A program made the position numbers and the translations under genes. DNA of 64,000 bases from Peribacillus frigoritolerans (lineage in GTDB: Bacteria; Bacillota; Bacilli; Bacillales; DSM-1321), in NCBI GenBank assembly GCA_030562215.1, contig JAUPFL010000001.1, forward strand, positions 1,538,501-1,602,500, in the 5' to 3' direction. Every line of letters begins with the position of its first letter. Position 1 is the first letter of the stretch. Positions 28,311-38,297 of the stretch are shown piece by piece. The notes below the pieces were generated by a model that saw only the letters and a program-made list of their open reading frames with translations, was not told the origin of the DNA and searched no databases.

Positions 28311-28489
28311 GTATCGGTTTATCCATATCAATAGTCAGCCGCTGCGATGAATGCAATTGCTATCACATGGAATGCTGCTTAAATGCCGGGGCAACCATCG
28401 ATGAAATCATGGAGGCGCGAAACTCACGAATAAAGTGGAATTCACGAGTAAAAGTGCGAAACTCACGAGTAAACCAGCAAAATTCATGA
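28311..28489 (+). pseudogene. Fragment of a CMD (AhpD-like) gene truncated by repeats
   Basis: The frame reads SIVSRCDECNCYHMECCLNA then GATIDEIMEA, a recognisable internal piece of a carboxymuconolactone decarboxylase-like protein (CxxC-containing helix pair). It has no ribosome site and only a short head. At 28415 the coding match ends exactly where the tandem repeat array begins, and the frame then runs through repeat sequence. Both ends of the original gene are missing. Confidence 0.6.
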
Positions 28490-28495
28490 GTGAAA
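28415..28495. repeat. Second copy of the ~21-bp repeat array, about 4 units
   Basis: Units with AACTCACGA(A/G)TAAA, separated by GTG or GTGCG, match the array at 25220-25386 in the same orientation. The last unit is degenerate. Confidence 0.85.
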
Positions 28496-28555
28496 GCACC
28501 AAATACGTATAAAAAAGCAAATGATTGCTGAAAATTTTTCTGAAATTAAAAAAGC

Positions 28556-28580
28556 GATGCCCCCGGAATTCTGGGGCATC
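28556..28580. terminator. Terminator of rluF-like gene
   Basis: GATGCCCC and GGGGCATC arms with a short loop, placed directly after the minus-strand pseudouridine synthase. The T tract is on the minus strand (the A-rich TTAAAAAAGC on the plus strand). Confidence 0.75.
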
Positions 28581-28587
28581 TTCCTTA

Positions 28588-29295
28588 TCATCTTTTCCTT
28601 GGGGTATAATCCAATTCCTTAAATAGTTCCGTCAATTCATCCTCGGTCAGGTCGCGCCATTGTCCGATCGCCAGTCCGTCCAGATGGATGTTCATGATCC
28701 GGATTCGATGTAAATCACGGACTTCATAACCTAGTGCTGAGCACATACGGCGGATTTGTCTGTTCAGTCCCTGCATCAAAGTGATGTTAAATGTGTATTT
28801 GGTCAACTGCTCAACCTTACAAGGAAGTGTTTTCGTATCCAAAATCTCGACTCCGGAAGACATATCTTTAATGAAGGAAGCGGTAAGTGGCTTATCCACG
28901 GTTACGATGTATTCTTTTTCATGCTTGTTTTCTGCACGAAGGATTTCATTAACGATATCTCCGTCATTTGTAAGAAGGATCAGACCGCTTGAGTCTTTGT
29001 CCAGACGTCCGATATGAAAAATGCGAAGCGGATGATTTACAAAATCAACGATATTCCCTTTAATGTGTTTTTCGGTCGTACTTGTAATCCCTATCGGTTT
29101 ATTCAGTGCAATATAGACATTTTGCTGTTCCACTTTTATCGGCTTGCCGTCCACCCGAACATCATCACCGGGTTCAGCTTGACTGCCGAGCTCAGCTACA
29201 GTGCCATTAATCGTCACGCGACCCTCGGCTATCCATTTGTCTGCGCCTCGTCGCGAGGTAATTCCGGATTCACTGATAAATTTATTGATCCTCAA
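28588..29295 (-). CDS. rluF: 23S rRNA pseudouridine synthase RluF-like
   Basis: Intact 235-residue RsuA/RluF-group enzyme that isomerises a uridine in rRNA. The N-terminal S4 RNA-binding domain reads [20 protein letters not shown]. The catalytic Asp is in [20 protein letters not shown], and the conserved [20 protein letters not shown] follows. The start is TTG at 29293-29295. The RluF assignment rests on the RLDKDSSGL and QIRRM motifs and on length; the exact uridine modified is inferred. Confidence 0.85.
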   Translation of the reverse strand: MRINKFISESGITSRRGADKWIAEGRVTINGTVAELGSQAEPGDDVRVDGKPIKVEQQNVYIALNKPIGITSTTEKHIKGNIVDFVNHPLRIFHIGRLDKDSSGLILLTNDGDIVNEILRAENKHEKEYIVTVDKPLTASFIKDMSSGVEILDTKTLPCKVEQLTKYTFNITLMQGLNRQIRRMCSALGYEVRDLHRIRIMNIHLDGLAIGQWRDLTEDELTELFKELDYTPRKR

Positions 29296-29328
29296 CTAAA
29301 GCACACCTTTACATTCAGATTTTCTTCT

Positions 29329-30299
29329 TTAAAGGATAACGTAAATCATGGTACATAGACAAGGGGAAAAGACAAGAAAGCGTTCGTTGATGAGAATTAC
29401 TGGATGTTCTTCGTTGACAGCTGCCGGATATGCCTTTTTCTTTTTGCTTGTCAGGTAGACGCCAATGAAGACAAGGAGGCCACCGAGGATTTGGATGATC
29501 GTAATCGCATGACCCAAAATCAGGCTAAGAATGGCGGTAAATACAGCAATCAGATTTAGATAAATCCCAGCTTGGCCGGCATTGATATGACGTAGGGAAA
29601 TATTCCAGAAAATAAATGAGCCGACAGATGGGAAAATCCCAATATATAAGAGACCCGTAATGGCTTTATTGCTTAAAGCAAGGTTCATTCCCGAGCCAAT
29701 GGCAAATGGAGCGATGAGAATCAATCCGAGAAAAACGGAAACGGCAGTGGCTGAGATGATCGGAATGTTTTTCAGCTTTTTACCGATTATTGAATAGAAG
29801 GTCCAAACAAGAATCGCTAGGATCATCAATAGGTCGCCTTTATTATAAGTGAGCTGGAATATATCCTGAAGATGTCCTTTTGTCAAGACCAATAAAACGC
29901 CGAATAAAGATATGATAAGTCCGAGTGCATGGAGGGGTGAAATTTTCTCCTTTAACAGCAAAGCGGAAAAAAGAACAATTAAGGCAGGGTTCATGGAATT
30001 GACAAGAGCGGCATTCATGGAAGTTGTATAGCTCAGAGCCCAATAAAGGAAAAAATTATAACTGATGATTCCGAGCACACCATGACTAATAGTAATTTCC
30101 AGGCTTTCCATACACTCTTCCAGTCGGGCTTTTCAATCCATTGCGCTAAAGGAAACAATAAGAAAACGGCGATTAGCCATCGCGTAAATGTAAGTTGGAT
30201 CGGGGAAAGTTCGGTCACTACGTATTTTCCGAAAATGTAATTACCGGCCCAAAACAAATTTGCCAAGATAAGAAATAAAATAACAATAGATTTTTTCAT
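29329..30299 (-). CDS. EamA/DMT superfamily transporter, frameshifted
   Basis: Ten-helix drug/metabolite exporter with two EamA repeats. The first begins LFLILANLFWAGNYIFGKYV and the second DLLMILAILVWTFYSIIGKK. The frame breaks near 30082 where one G is missing; restored sequence is LLVMGVLGIISYNFFLYWAL. The C-terminal tail after SKKKKAYP is unusually long and ends near 29329. Substrate unknown. Confidence 0.87.
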
Positions 30300-30417
30300 C
30301 AGACTGCCTCTTCCTTAATTGATGGAATATTCACTAAATATAACAAAACAGAAGTACCTAAGCAATATAGAGGGCCTAGCAGTCAATTTTTGTACATGGA
30401 TGAACCACTGAGCAGAT

Positions 30418-30452
30418 AAAAAGGCCGTTCAACTTGAGCTGAACAGCCTTTT
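30418..30452. terminator. Terminator of the aldo/keto reductase gene
   Basis: AAAAGGCCGTTCA pairs with TGAACAGCCTTTT; the U-run is on the minus strand, right after the reductase stop. Confidence 0.75.
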
Positions 30453-30464
30453 CACACATCTATA

Positions 30465-31397
30465 TTAAGCGAAAATGGCACTGATTTCGGCGATTTCATC
30501 CATGGTTAGATCGACATCCAATGCTTGTAGGTTGCGTGTGACCTGTTCTGGCTTTTTCGCCCCGGGAATCAGTACATCTATCGAGTGCCTAGTTAAATAC
30601 CAAGCTAGTACGACATCGGCGACATCGGAATGCTTCCTGTTGGCGATCGCCCGTACTTCTTCCACTTTTTGCAGGTTGCTTACAAAGGCTTGTCCTTGGA
30701 AAAGCGGACTTTTAGCCCGGCCGTCATTGAATGTTGATTCCTGGTTATATTTGCCGCCGAGCAAACCGGAAGCAAGGGGGAAATAAGGAATGAAGGAAAT
30801 ATTATTTTCGGCTGTATATGGCAGCAGGTCTTGTTCTGCCTCCCGCTTGAATAGATTGTACTCGGATTGCAGGACATCGACATAGCCGTCTTTATTCGCT
30901 TCCTTCAATTGTTCGAACGAAAAGTTCGAGACGCCGATTGACTTTATTTTGCCTGCATCCTTCAATTCCTTTAAGGCACCTACTGCTTCATCTTTAGGGG
31001 TATCACCATCAGGGAAATGGATATAGAATAAGTCGATGTAGTCTGTTTGGAGCCTTTTTAGACTCGAGTCCACGGCATTTTTCAGAAAAGCGGGAGAGTT
31101 ATCAAAGACGATGTTGCCATCGACAAATTTGTGTGCCCCTTTAGTGGCAAGGACAATGTCCTCGCGTTTGCGACTCTCTTTAAGGATTTCACCGATAAGT
31201 TCTTCTGAGCGTTCAGGACCGTAAATGTAAGCTGTATCCCAAAAGTTGATTCCTTCTTCCAATGCCGTTCTCAAAACATCCCTTCCTGTATCCTCACTTA
31301 GATTAGGGAAAAGGTTATGTCCGCCAATTGCATTCGTGCCAAGGCCAATCGGATTTACATACAGATCTGTTTTACCAATACGGGTTTGCTTAGACAT
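30465..31397 (-). CDS. Aldo/keto reductase
   Basis: NADPH-dependent (alpha/beta)8-barrel reductase, intact at about 310 residues. [20 protein letters not shown], the tetrad Asp/Tyr in [15 protein letters not shown], Lys in [21 protein letters not shown] (His) and [11 protein letters not shown] are visible. ATG at 31395-31397 is chosen because AAAGGAG lies upstream; an extended in-frame start would add 36 residues without a ribosome site. Probably a YhdN/IolS-like general stress or aldehyde reductase. Confidence 0.9.
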   Translation of the reverse strand: MSKQTRIGKTDLYVNPIGLGTNAIGGHNLFPNLSEDTGRDVLRTALEEGINFWDTAYIYGPERSEELIGEILKESRKREDIVLATKGAHKFVDGNIVFDNSPAFLKNAVDSSLKRLQTDYIDLFYIHFPDGDTPKDEAVGALKELKDAGKIKSIGVSNFSFEQLKEANKDGYVDVLQSEYNLFKREAEQDLLPYTAENNISFIPYFPLASGLLGGKYNQESTFNDGRAKSPLFQGQAFVSNLQKVEEVRAIANRKHSDVADVVLAWYLTRHSIDVLIPGAKKPEQVTRNLQALDVDLTMDEIAEISAIFA

Positions 31398-31520
31398 ATT
31401 ACTTATCATCTCCTTTGACCCCATCATAACAAAAAAGTGGATGCCGATTTCCAAAATAAAGCAATGTAGGTGTGTACAAAATAAGCAGGCGATCCGTAAA
31501 ATCACCTGCTTACTTCATTA

Positions 31521-32851
31521 TTATAGTGTTTCGATTTCCAACTCCTCAGCTGGAGAGGATTCTCCGATTTGACTGAGCAGAAGGCCAAGGGCTGTACCGA
31601 CGAGAGCAGGGATGATCCACTCCATGCCGTAAGCGGAAAGGGGAAGGACATCAGTCAACTTTTGCACGGGTCCTAATTGTAGGCCGAATGCATTCAGTCC
31701 GTCCATCAAGGCGAAAACTCCTGTGAAAGTCATTGCACCGCGATAAACCTTCTTCGGGTTTTTGAAATGACGGCTGAAGAATGTCAGGACAATCAGGACA
31801 ATCGTTAGCGGATAAGCCATCACAAGGAATGGTACCGATACTTTCAGAATTTGATTCAGGCCCATATTTGAAAGGATGAAACCGACAATCGTTACAATCA
31901 GAATGACGGTTTTGTAGTTCAGCTTGGGGAAAAGTTTCGAGAAATACTGTCCACAAGCAGTCGTCAACCCGACGACGGTGGTGAAGCATGCCAAAGTGAA
32001 AATGATGCCAAGAAGGACCTTCCCGCCGGTTCCTAGTAAAAGGGTGGATGCGACAGTGAGGATGTCCGTTCCGTTTTCAAATGACCCATCGGCTGCCATG
32101 CGTGCTCCCATTACACCTAAGGAGATATAAACTAAAGAAAGCAAAACTCCAGCGATGAGACCCGCTTTTACTGTATATCTCGTCAATTGTTTTCGTTCGG
32201 AAATCCCCCTTTGCTGGATTGAATTAAGGATGACGATCCCAAAAGCCAGGGAAGCTAGAGCATCCATCGTGTTGTAGCCTTCAATGAACCCTTTCGAAAA
32301 TGCTCCTGCAGCATATGCTTCGGTTGGAGGTTGGAATGGAGCATCAAGCTTCACGAACCCAACGACACAGAGAATGACCATGGACAAAAGAAGAACGGGT
32401 GTAATCCAGCGTCCCATGAAGGTTTCCATTTTTGCTGGATTCAATGAAATGGCATAAACGACGATGAAAAATATGGTTGTGAACATGAATAGAAATAGTG
32501 ATTGATCCATTGAGTCGCCAAGATATGGCTTAAAGCCCATTTCATACGCAACATTCGCATTCCGTGGAATGGCCAGAAACGGCCCGATGCTTAAATAGAT
32601 GACCACCATGAACAACGTGCTGAATAGAGGATGTACTCGGGCACCGATGGTTTGTGCCCCGCCTTTAACAAGTGAGACAGCAAGAAGCACCAGAATTGGC
32701 AGTCCGACTCCGGTGGCGACAAAACCGGCAATGGCTGGCCAGAAGGAAGTTCCTGATGACGCTCCTAAAAATGGAGGGAATATGAGATTCCCCGCTCCGA
32801 AAAACATTGAGAAAAGCATAAGGCCAATAAATAATGTGTCTGTTTTTTCAT
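31521..32851 (-). CDS. brnQ: Branched-chain amino acid:cation symporter BrnQ, frameshifted at N-terminus
   Basis: Twelve-helix sodium-coupled importer for Ile, Leu and Val. The restored start reads TDTLFIGLMLFSMFFGAGNL, followed by IFPPFLGASSG, all typical of LIVCS family proteins. ATG 32849-32851 has AAAGGAG upstream; an A is missing in the six-base run just after it. The gene is preceded by a T-box leader, so transcription rises when the cognate tRNA is uncharged. The remainder of the protein is intact. Confidence 0.92.
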
Positions 32852-32933
32852 GATGATTTCTCCTTTTTTTAAAATGATAACTCCCGCCGACTGGCCTGAA
32901 AAAGGCTAATTAAAGTGTTTTGTGCAAATAAAA

Positions 32934-33206
32934 AACTCGCCCCTGAAAAATCAGGGACGAGTTTGTGCTCGCGTTACCACCCATATTCCGCACTTCAAAG
33001 AAGCTCGGCACTCAGTCAACGTACGAATTCATACGTGATCCATTGTAACGGCGGAAACCCGTCAAAGCCTACTGTATTTTCAGCTTTGCATCTCAGAGAT
33101 GATTTTCGGATAGGCCTTGGACATCGACTTCCACCATATGTCGACTCTCTGTGGAACAGGGTTCTCATCTTACTCTTTCTCTTCATTGATTTTATAATAT
33201 AAAGAC
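32934..33206 (-). promoter_or_regulatory. T-box leader upstream of brnQ
   Basis: On the minus strand the T-box antiterminator sequence GGGTGGTAACGCGAGCAC is followed by a terminator (AACTCGTCCCTGA / TCAGGGGCGAGTT, then T5; plus-strand 32934-32963). The stem I distal part shows CAGAGAGTCGAC and GGTGGAAGTCGA, the AG-bulge/distal-loop pattern. Two consecutive ATC triplets (plus strand 33098-33103) are in the 3' arm and may include an isoleucine specifier; this assignment is tentative. It fits a branched-chain amino acid importer. Confidence 0.88.
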
Positions 33207-33235
33207 AATTTAGCAAATTCTGATTATGAAGTCAA
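33207..33235 (-). promoter_or_regulatory. Promoter of the brnQ T-box transcript
   Basis: On the minus strand TTGACT (33230-33235) is followed after 17 bases by TAAATT (33207-33212), placing the start just ahead of the T-box leader. Confidence 0.65.
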
Positions 33236-33402
33236 CATAATTTATCATTAATCCTTTAAAAGGAGCAGGAAATTAGTCCCTGGTTGGCGAAACTTCCTTT
33301 ATCCAGAGGATTTTTTAAAGAAGAATAGGCTATTACTCCCTATTATCTTTCTAATCGCAACTATATTATAATAGAAGCAGTACACAAAAAGGAGACAACA
33401 GT

Positions 33403-33575
33403 ATGTCTGAAAATAAAAATTAAGCCTGGCGGATGCAGTCAAACAAAAACTGGCTCAAAAGCAAGCAGGATCAAGTAAAGATAAACTGGAAACAGGCGTT
33501 GTGAAGAAAACGAAACAACTTAAAAGCCAGTTGACCAAAAAGCCGAATAACCAACGTAAGCGTACAGGGGTATAA
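33403..33575 (+). CDS. Small basic protein, frameshifted
   Basis: The ATG follows AAAAAGGAGACAAC. The first frame ends after six codons; adding one A near 33416-33419 gives about 57 residues: LSLADAVKQKLAQKQAGSSK in the first half, then a Lys/Gln-rich tail ending NNQRKRTGV. Composition is highly basic and probably disordered. Similar small proteins occur in Bacillus, but I cannot name the family or a function. A terminator follows. Confidence 0.6.
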
Positions 33576-33618
33576 TCCTAATTTGTCAAAGGACAACGAC
33601 TGTTCGGAGCTTATCAAT

Positions 33619-33658
33619 GAGCAGTTACCTTTTATGAATGAGGGTACTGCTTTTTTTA
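33619..33658 (+). terminator. Terminator after the small basic protein gene
   Basis: AGCAGTTACC pairs with GGGTACTGCT and is followed by seven T. Confidence 0.75.
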
Positions 33659-34073
33659 TATGAATACAAAAATGGGGATTAAGTAATGGGACGGGGCAGA
33701 GTGATTTTGTTTTTTTACCGTTTATAGGTAAGTTGAAGGGCTGGGCTTCTGATAATTTAGAGCTAAAAAGAATGGTTCGCTCACTTCTGGCGGATATTTG
33801 GTAAAACTAGAAAAACATATTTTTTCGAATATGGAAATGACATCTTTGTATCGGTTTATTAAAAACATTACAGTTCCATTTGTTTCTGTTTTAAAATTGT
33901 AAGAGTGGTGACATGTTGTTACCATATTGTTTTGCTAAAATAATATTTTAAGGTTTTGTAAATGATTTTTTAACTAAAGGAATCTATAAATTGAATGTTA
34001 GTTCTACTAGAAGGCTTATAGGACCAGTGATTATCCTTTAATTGAAAATATGAAATATATCGGGGGAATAAAG
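33659..34073. other. Intergenic stretch ahead of the GTPase gene
   Basis: About 415 AT-rich bases. A minus-strand frame of 67 codons exists but has no ribosome site or recognisable motif. CGGGGGAAT lies shortly before the GTPase ATG. Nothing else is supported. Confidence 0.4.
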
Positions 34074-36813
34074 ATGGACGAACGGCTGATCGGAAAAAAT
34101 ATTATGAAACGATGCTTGAGGATACAAGGAAGCACCCCATTCAAGCTTTGGGTGAAATGTTCCTCGTGGAACAAAAAAAGGAAAGAGCCGATTTAACCGC
34201 AATTAGATTTGCTCAAGGTGAGGTATATTTTCAGCACAATGACTATGAAGCAGCCATTTTCAAATGGGAAAACATAGAAGGCGAACTTGGTTCATGGGCG
34301 AAGAAAAACATCGCTGATGCTTATTTTGAATTGGAAATGTATTCAACCGCAGAGGATATTTATAAATCCGTCGATACGAATGAAGCGGTCTTGAAAACAG
34401 AAGTTCTTTTGCAACTGTTTTCCCTGTACATAGTGGAATCGAGAAATGATTTGGCTTCCAAAGTCGTGAAAGAAGCAGTCGAGTTTCAACCTGACTACCC
34501 GAATGTCACGGAAATCGCACGCGCCTTTTTTGAAGAACAAAAGGATTGGAACAGTGCGGTGGTATTAGCGGCGAATGAAAGTATCCGTACAGAATCAATG
34601 GGTTGGTTCGATGTGCTGAAAACGTATATTCAGCAGGGTGTTGCCCAATCGATGGAGCCGGATTATTTTTCAACTGTCCTTGGTTCGCTATACACACTAG
34701 ACCAGGAGCGTTTCGAGAAAATGACGGTTGCCCTTTGGAAAAATTATAAATATACGGATTCTTATTTCGAATGGTTAAGAGTGATTAATAACTTGATAGA
34801 TACCATCGAATTGAACCATGCGGATGTATGGGATGAGCTTTCCTTCTATTACAGGGATGCATATGCAGGTCTGTTAGAAGGAACGCACCTAATCAAAGAA
34901 TTAAGTCCAGTCGTGCCAAGGTTGCTGGAAAACTGGCTCAAAATCGCAGACGGGGAGCTCTCGCTGTTTGCTGCGGCATCCGCGTTGTCCTGGAATGAAA
35001 TCTTCCCGGATACGATCAATGCGCTGGTCATTCAGGATGCAGAGAGTCTATTGGCGAAATCGCCTAAATTGGGAGGCGGACTGGAAGCGGGAGAGAAACT
35101 GTTCAATTCCATTATCCAGTGGGCTGAAGATAATGATTTAAGGGTTGGCAATAAGCTTAAATGGATGGTGGATGGGCTTAAGGATACCAGGAATTTCAAT
35201 CTGCTTCTTGCAGGAAGTGCAGGGAATGGCAAGACATCCTTTATTCAGTCAATCGTTGGCGAGAGCATTGCCGCTGAAGATCATTCGTCCCTAGTCAGTG
35301 TCAAAGACGGGGATGACTTGGAAATCCTTGAAATTACCGATACAGATAGCAAAGTTGTCGAGGAGCTAACTGATTTGGATGAAACACGCCGTCAGCGCGG
35401 GACTATTGTCGATGTGACGATCATCAGTGACTATTTAAGAAATAATCAGCTGCGATTATTGGATACACCGGGTTTCAATGGGGAAAAAGCGTGGAATCCG
35501 ATTTCCAAGGTTATTTACATGGCAGTGATGGCCTGATGTTCGTTCTTGACGCCCGGGCGCCTTTCACCGGCAGCGAACGGGATCTGTTATTGGAAATTCA
35601 AATGATGGCTCCGAAACTGCCGATTCATTTCCTATTAAATAAAATGGATACGATATATAGTGATCAGGTCGCAGTCCGGATGGAAGACGAAACATGGGAT
35701 AAAGTGAATGCATATTTCCCGAATGCGAAAGTATTCGCTTTCTCCAAACATTATGACAGCAGGCAGCAATTGAAGGATCTTTCAGCCTTCCTTCAATCGA
35801 ATTATCAAGATGATAATTGGAAGGAAAGAAGATCTGAAAAAATCCTGGCATTCATTCGTAAAACTTTATCTTATCTATTAGAAAAACGGGCAGCCAATGA
35901 GCGGAAATGTGAGCATTCCATCTCTTGGAATGAACAGATGGAAGTCAAACTGAATGGAGCGGTCAATCAACTGGCTGATCTGGAAAAAGAAAAAAGTGAA
36001 AATATCATACGGTCGTATCGTTCGCTTAAGGACGAAGTGAAAAATCAGCTTTATTCAAAAATTCCTGAATTACTGAGGGATTGCTCGAAATCGTTAACGG
36101 AAAGCAGTGATTTCAGTCAGGTCCATGTGCAGTTAAACGAGGAAATGAATGAGCGGATTCAAACCTTCATATCTGACAAGATCATGCCTCAATATTACCG
36201 TTCTCTTCAAGACTGGATTGCCAGTTCCCAACTGGAGTTCTCACAAAGCCAGCAGTTTATGGATGAGATGAGTTCCGGATTCAATGAATTATATAAAGAA
36301 GAACGGATAACACTGGCAGGTGACTTCAGGGTATTGGATGACTGGCGCCGTGATGCCGACCGGATGACAAGCAGTATCCGCATCGACAACGTTAATATCC
36401 TTTTGCGCAGGACTCCATCACAATTGCTGCTTAAAGGAGCAGGGAAGCTGTTTGGGGCAATACCGCAAAATAAAGCCAATATGTACAATCGTTATAAGAA
36501 ATACCTGGAAAGTGAAGATTACTTGGATGTTGCCGAAATGATTACGGAACGTTTCCTCACCCAATTTGGATTGTTTGAGAAATCATTGGATCGGGACATC
36601 TCACTTTTCTATCGCAGTTCATTTGCCTTACTTCAAAAAACGATAGAGCAGACACAGACAGAAATAAAAGACTACCAGGCTGCATTGGAGCATATGAAAG
36701 AAAATCCGGAAGTTTACCGTGATCCGATCACTTTGTTCGAAGTGAAATTAAGGCAGTTGGAGAGGCTTGAAAAAATCGAGAAAAAGCGTCTAGCCCAGCT
36801 TCAAAGAAAATAA
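34074..36813 (+). CDS. TPR-containing dynamin-like GTPase, two frameshifts
   Basis: Large protein of about 913 residues. An N-terminal TPR-like helical region (EVYFQHNDYEAAIFKWENIE, WAKKNIADAYFELEMYSTAE) spans roughly residues 20-170. The GTPase domain has G1 GSAGNGKTSF (about 379), G3 LLDTPGFNG (about 463) and G4 LNKMDT (about 521). Long helices with coiled-coil character follow to the C-terminus (IEKKRLAQLQRK), as in bacterial dynamins. The start is ATG 34074; A runs at 34094-34099 and 35484-35488 each lack one base. It probably acts on membranes or as a stress/defence GTPase; the partner is unknown. Confidence 0.82.
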
Positions 36814-36849
36814 AAATAACGGGAAAGATTTCAAATATTCAAAAATCTA

Positions 36850-36878
36850 TTGACTTTACGACTATATCCCTATAAAGT
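36850..36878 (+). promoter_or_regulatory. Promoter of the SAM-riboswitch transcript
   Basis: TTGACT at 36850-36855, then TATAAAGT at 36871-36878, giving a 15-17-base spacer. It lies about 30 bases ahead of the aptamer. Confidence 0.55.
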
Positions 36879-36906
36879 GATAATTACGAAAATGTAACAC
36901 AATATA

Positions 36907-37067
36907 TCTCTTATCAAGAGTGGCGGAGGGACTGGCCCTAAGATGCCCAGCAACCGTTCCATTAGGAATTGGTGCTAAATCCTGCAAAACAGAAATGTTT
37001 TGACAGATAAGAGAGGGATAAGTCTGCAAAACAGCCGATTAAACCTCTCTATATTAGAGAGGTTTTT
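36907..37067 (+). promoter_or_regulatory. SAM-I (S-box) riboswitch with terminator
   Basis: The P1 arms CTCTTATC and GATAAGAG enclose the hallmark GGCGGAGGGACTGGCCC and the GCAACC segment of the S-box aptamer (36907-37014). A terminator follows: AACCTCTC/GAGAGGTT with T5 at 37041-37067. High SAM should end transcription before the ABC importer genes, so the transported compound is likely linked to methionine or methylthio metabolism. Confidence 0.93.
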
Positions 37068-37113
37068 ATTTTGGGATTTACACCAACTTAACTGATAAGA
37101 CTAATAAGAAAAC

Positions 37114-38241
37114 ATGGAGGGAAACAAGATGAGAAGGTCTATTAAAGGGATATTCATTTCTGCCATCGCTTCGGCTTTGCTATTAACGGGTTGCTCTACA
37201 GGGCAGAGTTCCACAGAATCGAAGAAAGAAGAAAAAGTATCATTTGAAAATGTCCCGGAAAGATTTGCTGACGGGGATGGAGCCAAGATCAAAGTGATCC
37301 GTAAAATTGGCGGTGATGATCATACTGCCCAATACTTGGCGGGGGCGAAAGAAGAAGGAGAAGCGCTGGGGTTTCAAGTGGATACGTACACAGCCAATGG
37401 TGACACGGCTAAATTCCATGATGCGATAGCGCAGGCTTTGGAGGAAGATTATGACGGCTATATCATTTCACATGGTGATGATGCCGCAACTGTAAATGAC
37501 GTTCAAAAGTTGGTTGATGCAGGTAAAAGCGTTGTCACATTCGATTCAATAAGCGATCTATCTAAAATAGAGGGAGTGACGTTAACTTCACAAGATGATG
37601 AAGCGTTGGCCACACTGGCTTTTGATAAACTGATAAAGGAACAGAAAGGTGAAGCTGCAATTGCCTATCTTTGGGTGGACGGTTTTCCTCCGATGGTAAG
37701 AAGAAATGCAGTCTATCAGGAAAAATTAAAAGAAAATCCTGGGATTAAAGAAGTCGAAAGATTCGGAGTGGCATCTGCTGATACTTCGGTCCAGACACAA
37801 AATGCTGTGGCCGCAATGCTGAATAAATACCCTAAAGGTAAATTGGATGCCATTTTCGCAACATGGGATGCCTTTGCTATCGGTGCAGCCCGTGCGATTA
37901 AAGAAGCGGGCCGCGATGAAGTGAAGATATATGGAATTGATGTTTCGAATGCAGATCTCCAGGAAATCCAATCGGCTGATAGCTCATGGTCCTACACGGC
38001 AGCAGTCGATCCCAAGTTGATCGGTGCAGTGAATATGAGGATATTAGCTAAAAAATTAGCAGGCGAAGAAACGCCGCAAACATATGATTTGGAGGCTTCA
38101 CTTATTTCACAAAAGCAAATCCAAGCTTCAAAAGAAGCCGTAAACATGGCAAACCTGTCTGATATTGTCGATGGTTGGGGTGTATCCACGGAATTTGAAG
38201 AAGATTGGATGAAGATTTTGAAAGATCATTACAAAAAATAA
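37114..38241 (+). CDS. Ribose-type ABC substrate-binding lipoprotein (SAM-controlled)
   Basis: Intact 375-residue type I periplasmic-binding fold protein. The start is probably ATG 37129 (GAGGGAAACAAG upstream). Signal peptide with lipobox LLLTGCSTG. GDDHTAQYLAGAKEEGEALG and DAIAQALEEDYDGYIISHGD are typical of the RbsB/sugar-binding group; EIQSADSSWSYTAAVDPKLI is in the ligand cleft. It is first in an operon with RbsA- and RbsC-like genes. SAM control argues for a sulfur-linked sugar such as methylthioribose rather than ribose; this is inference. Confidence 0.9.
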   Translation: MEGNKMRRSIKGIFISAIASALLLTGCSTGQSSTESKKEEKVSFENVPERFADGDGAKIKVIRKIGGDDHTAQYLAGAKEEGEALGFQVDTYTANGDTAKFHDAIAQALEEDYDGYIISHGDDAATVNDVQKLVDAGKSVVTFDSISDLSKIEGVTLTSQDDEALATLAFDKLIKEQKGEAAIAYLWVDGFPPMVRRNAVYQEKLKENPGIKEVERFGVASADTSVQTQNAVAAMLNKYPKGKLDAIFATWDAFAIGAARAIKEAGRDEVKIYGIDVSNADLQEIQSADSSWSYTAAVDPKLIGAVNMRILAKKLAGEETPQTYDLEASLISQKQIQASKEAVNMANLSDIVDGWGVSTEFEEDWMKILKDHYKK

Positions 38242-38245
38242 AAAG

Positions 38246-38276
38246 AGACACTCTCTTTCCGGTGAAGGGAGTGTCT
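38246..38276 (+). promoter_or_regulatory. Intercistronic hairpin after the binding-protein gene
   Basis: AGACACTC (38246-38253) pairs with GAGTGTCT (38269-38276), with CTT/AAG extending the stem. No T tract follows, so it probably stabilises the upstream message or partly attenuates, raising binding-protein output over ATPase and permease. Confidence 0.55.
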
Positions 38277-38297
38277 GTTCTATAAGGGGGAATGGAC

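Noticed and set aside
33722-33925. Minus-strand 67-codon frame
   Set aside because: No ribosome site, AT-rich, and no motif; likely chance.
36814-36906. Searched for a terminator of the GTPase gene
   Set aside because: No stem with a T tract is present before the SAM riboswitch promoter.
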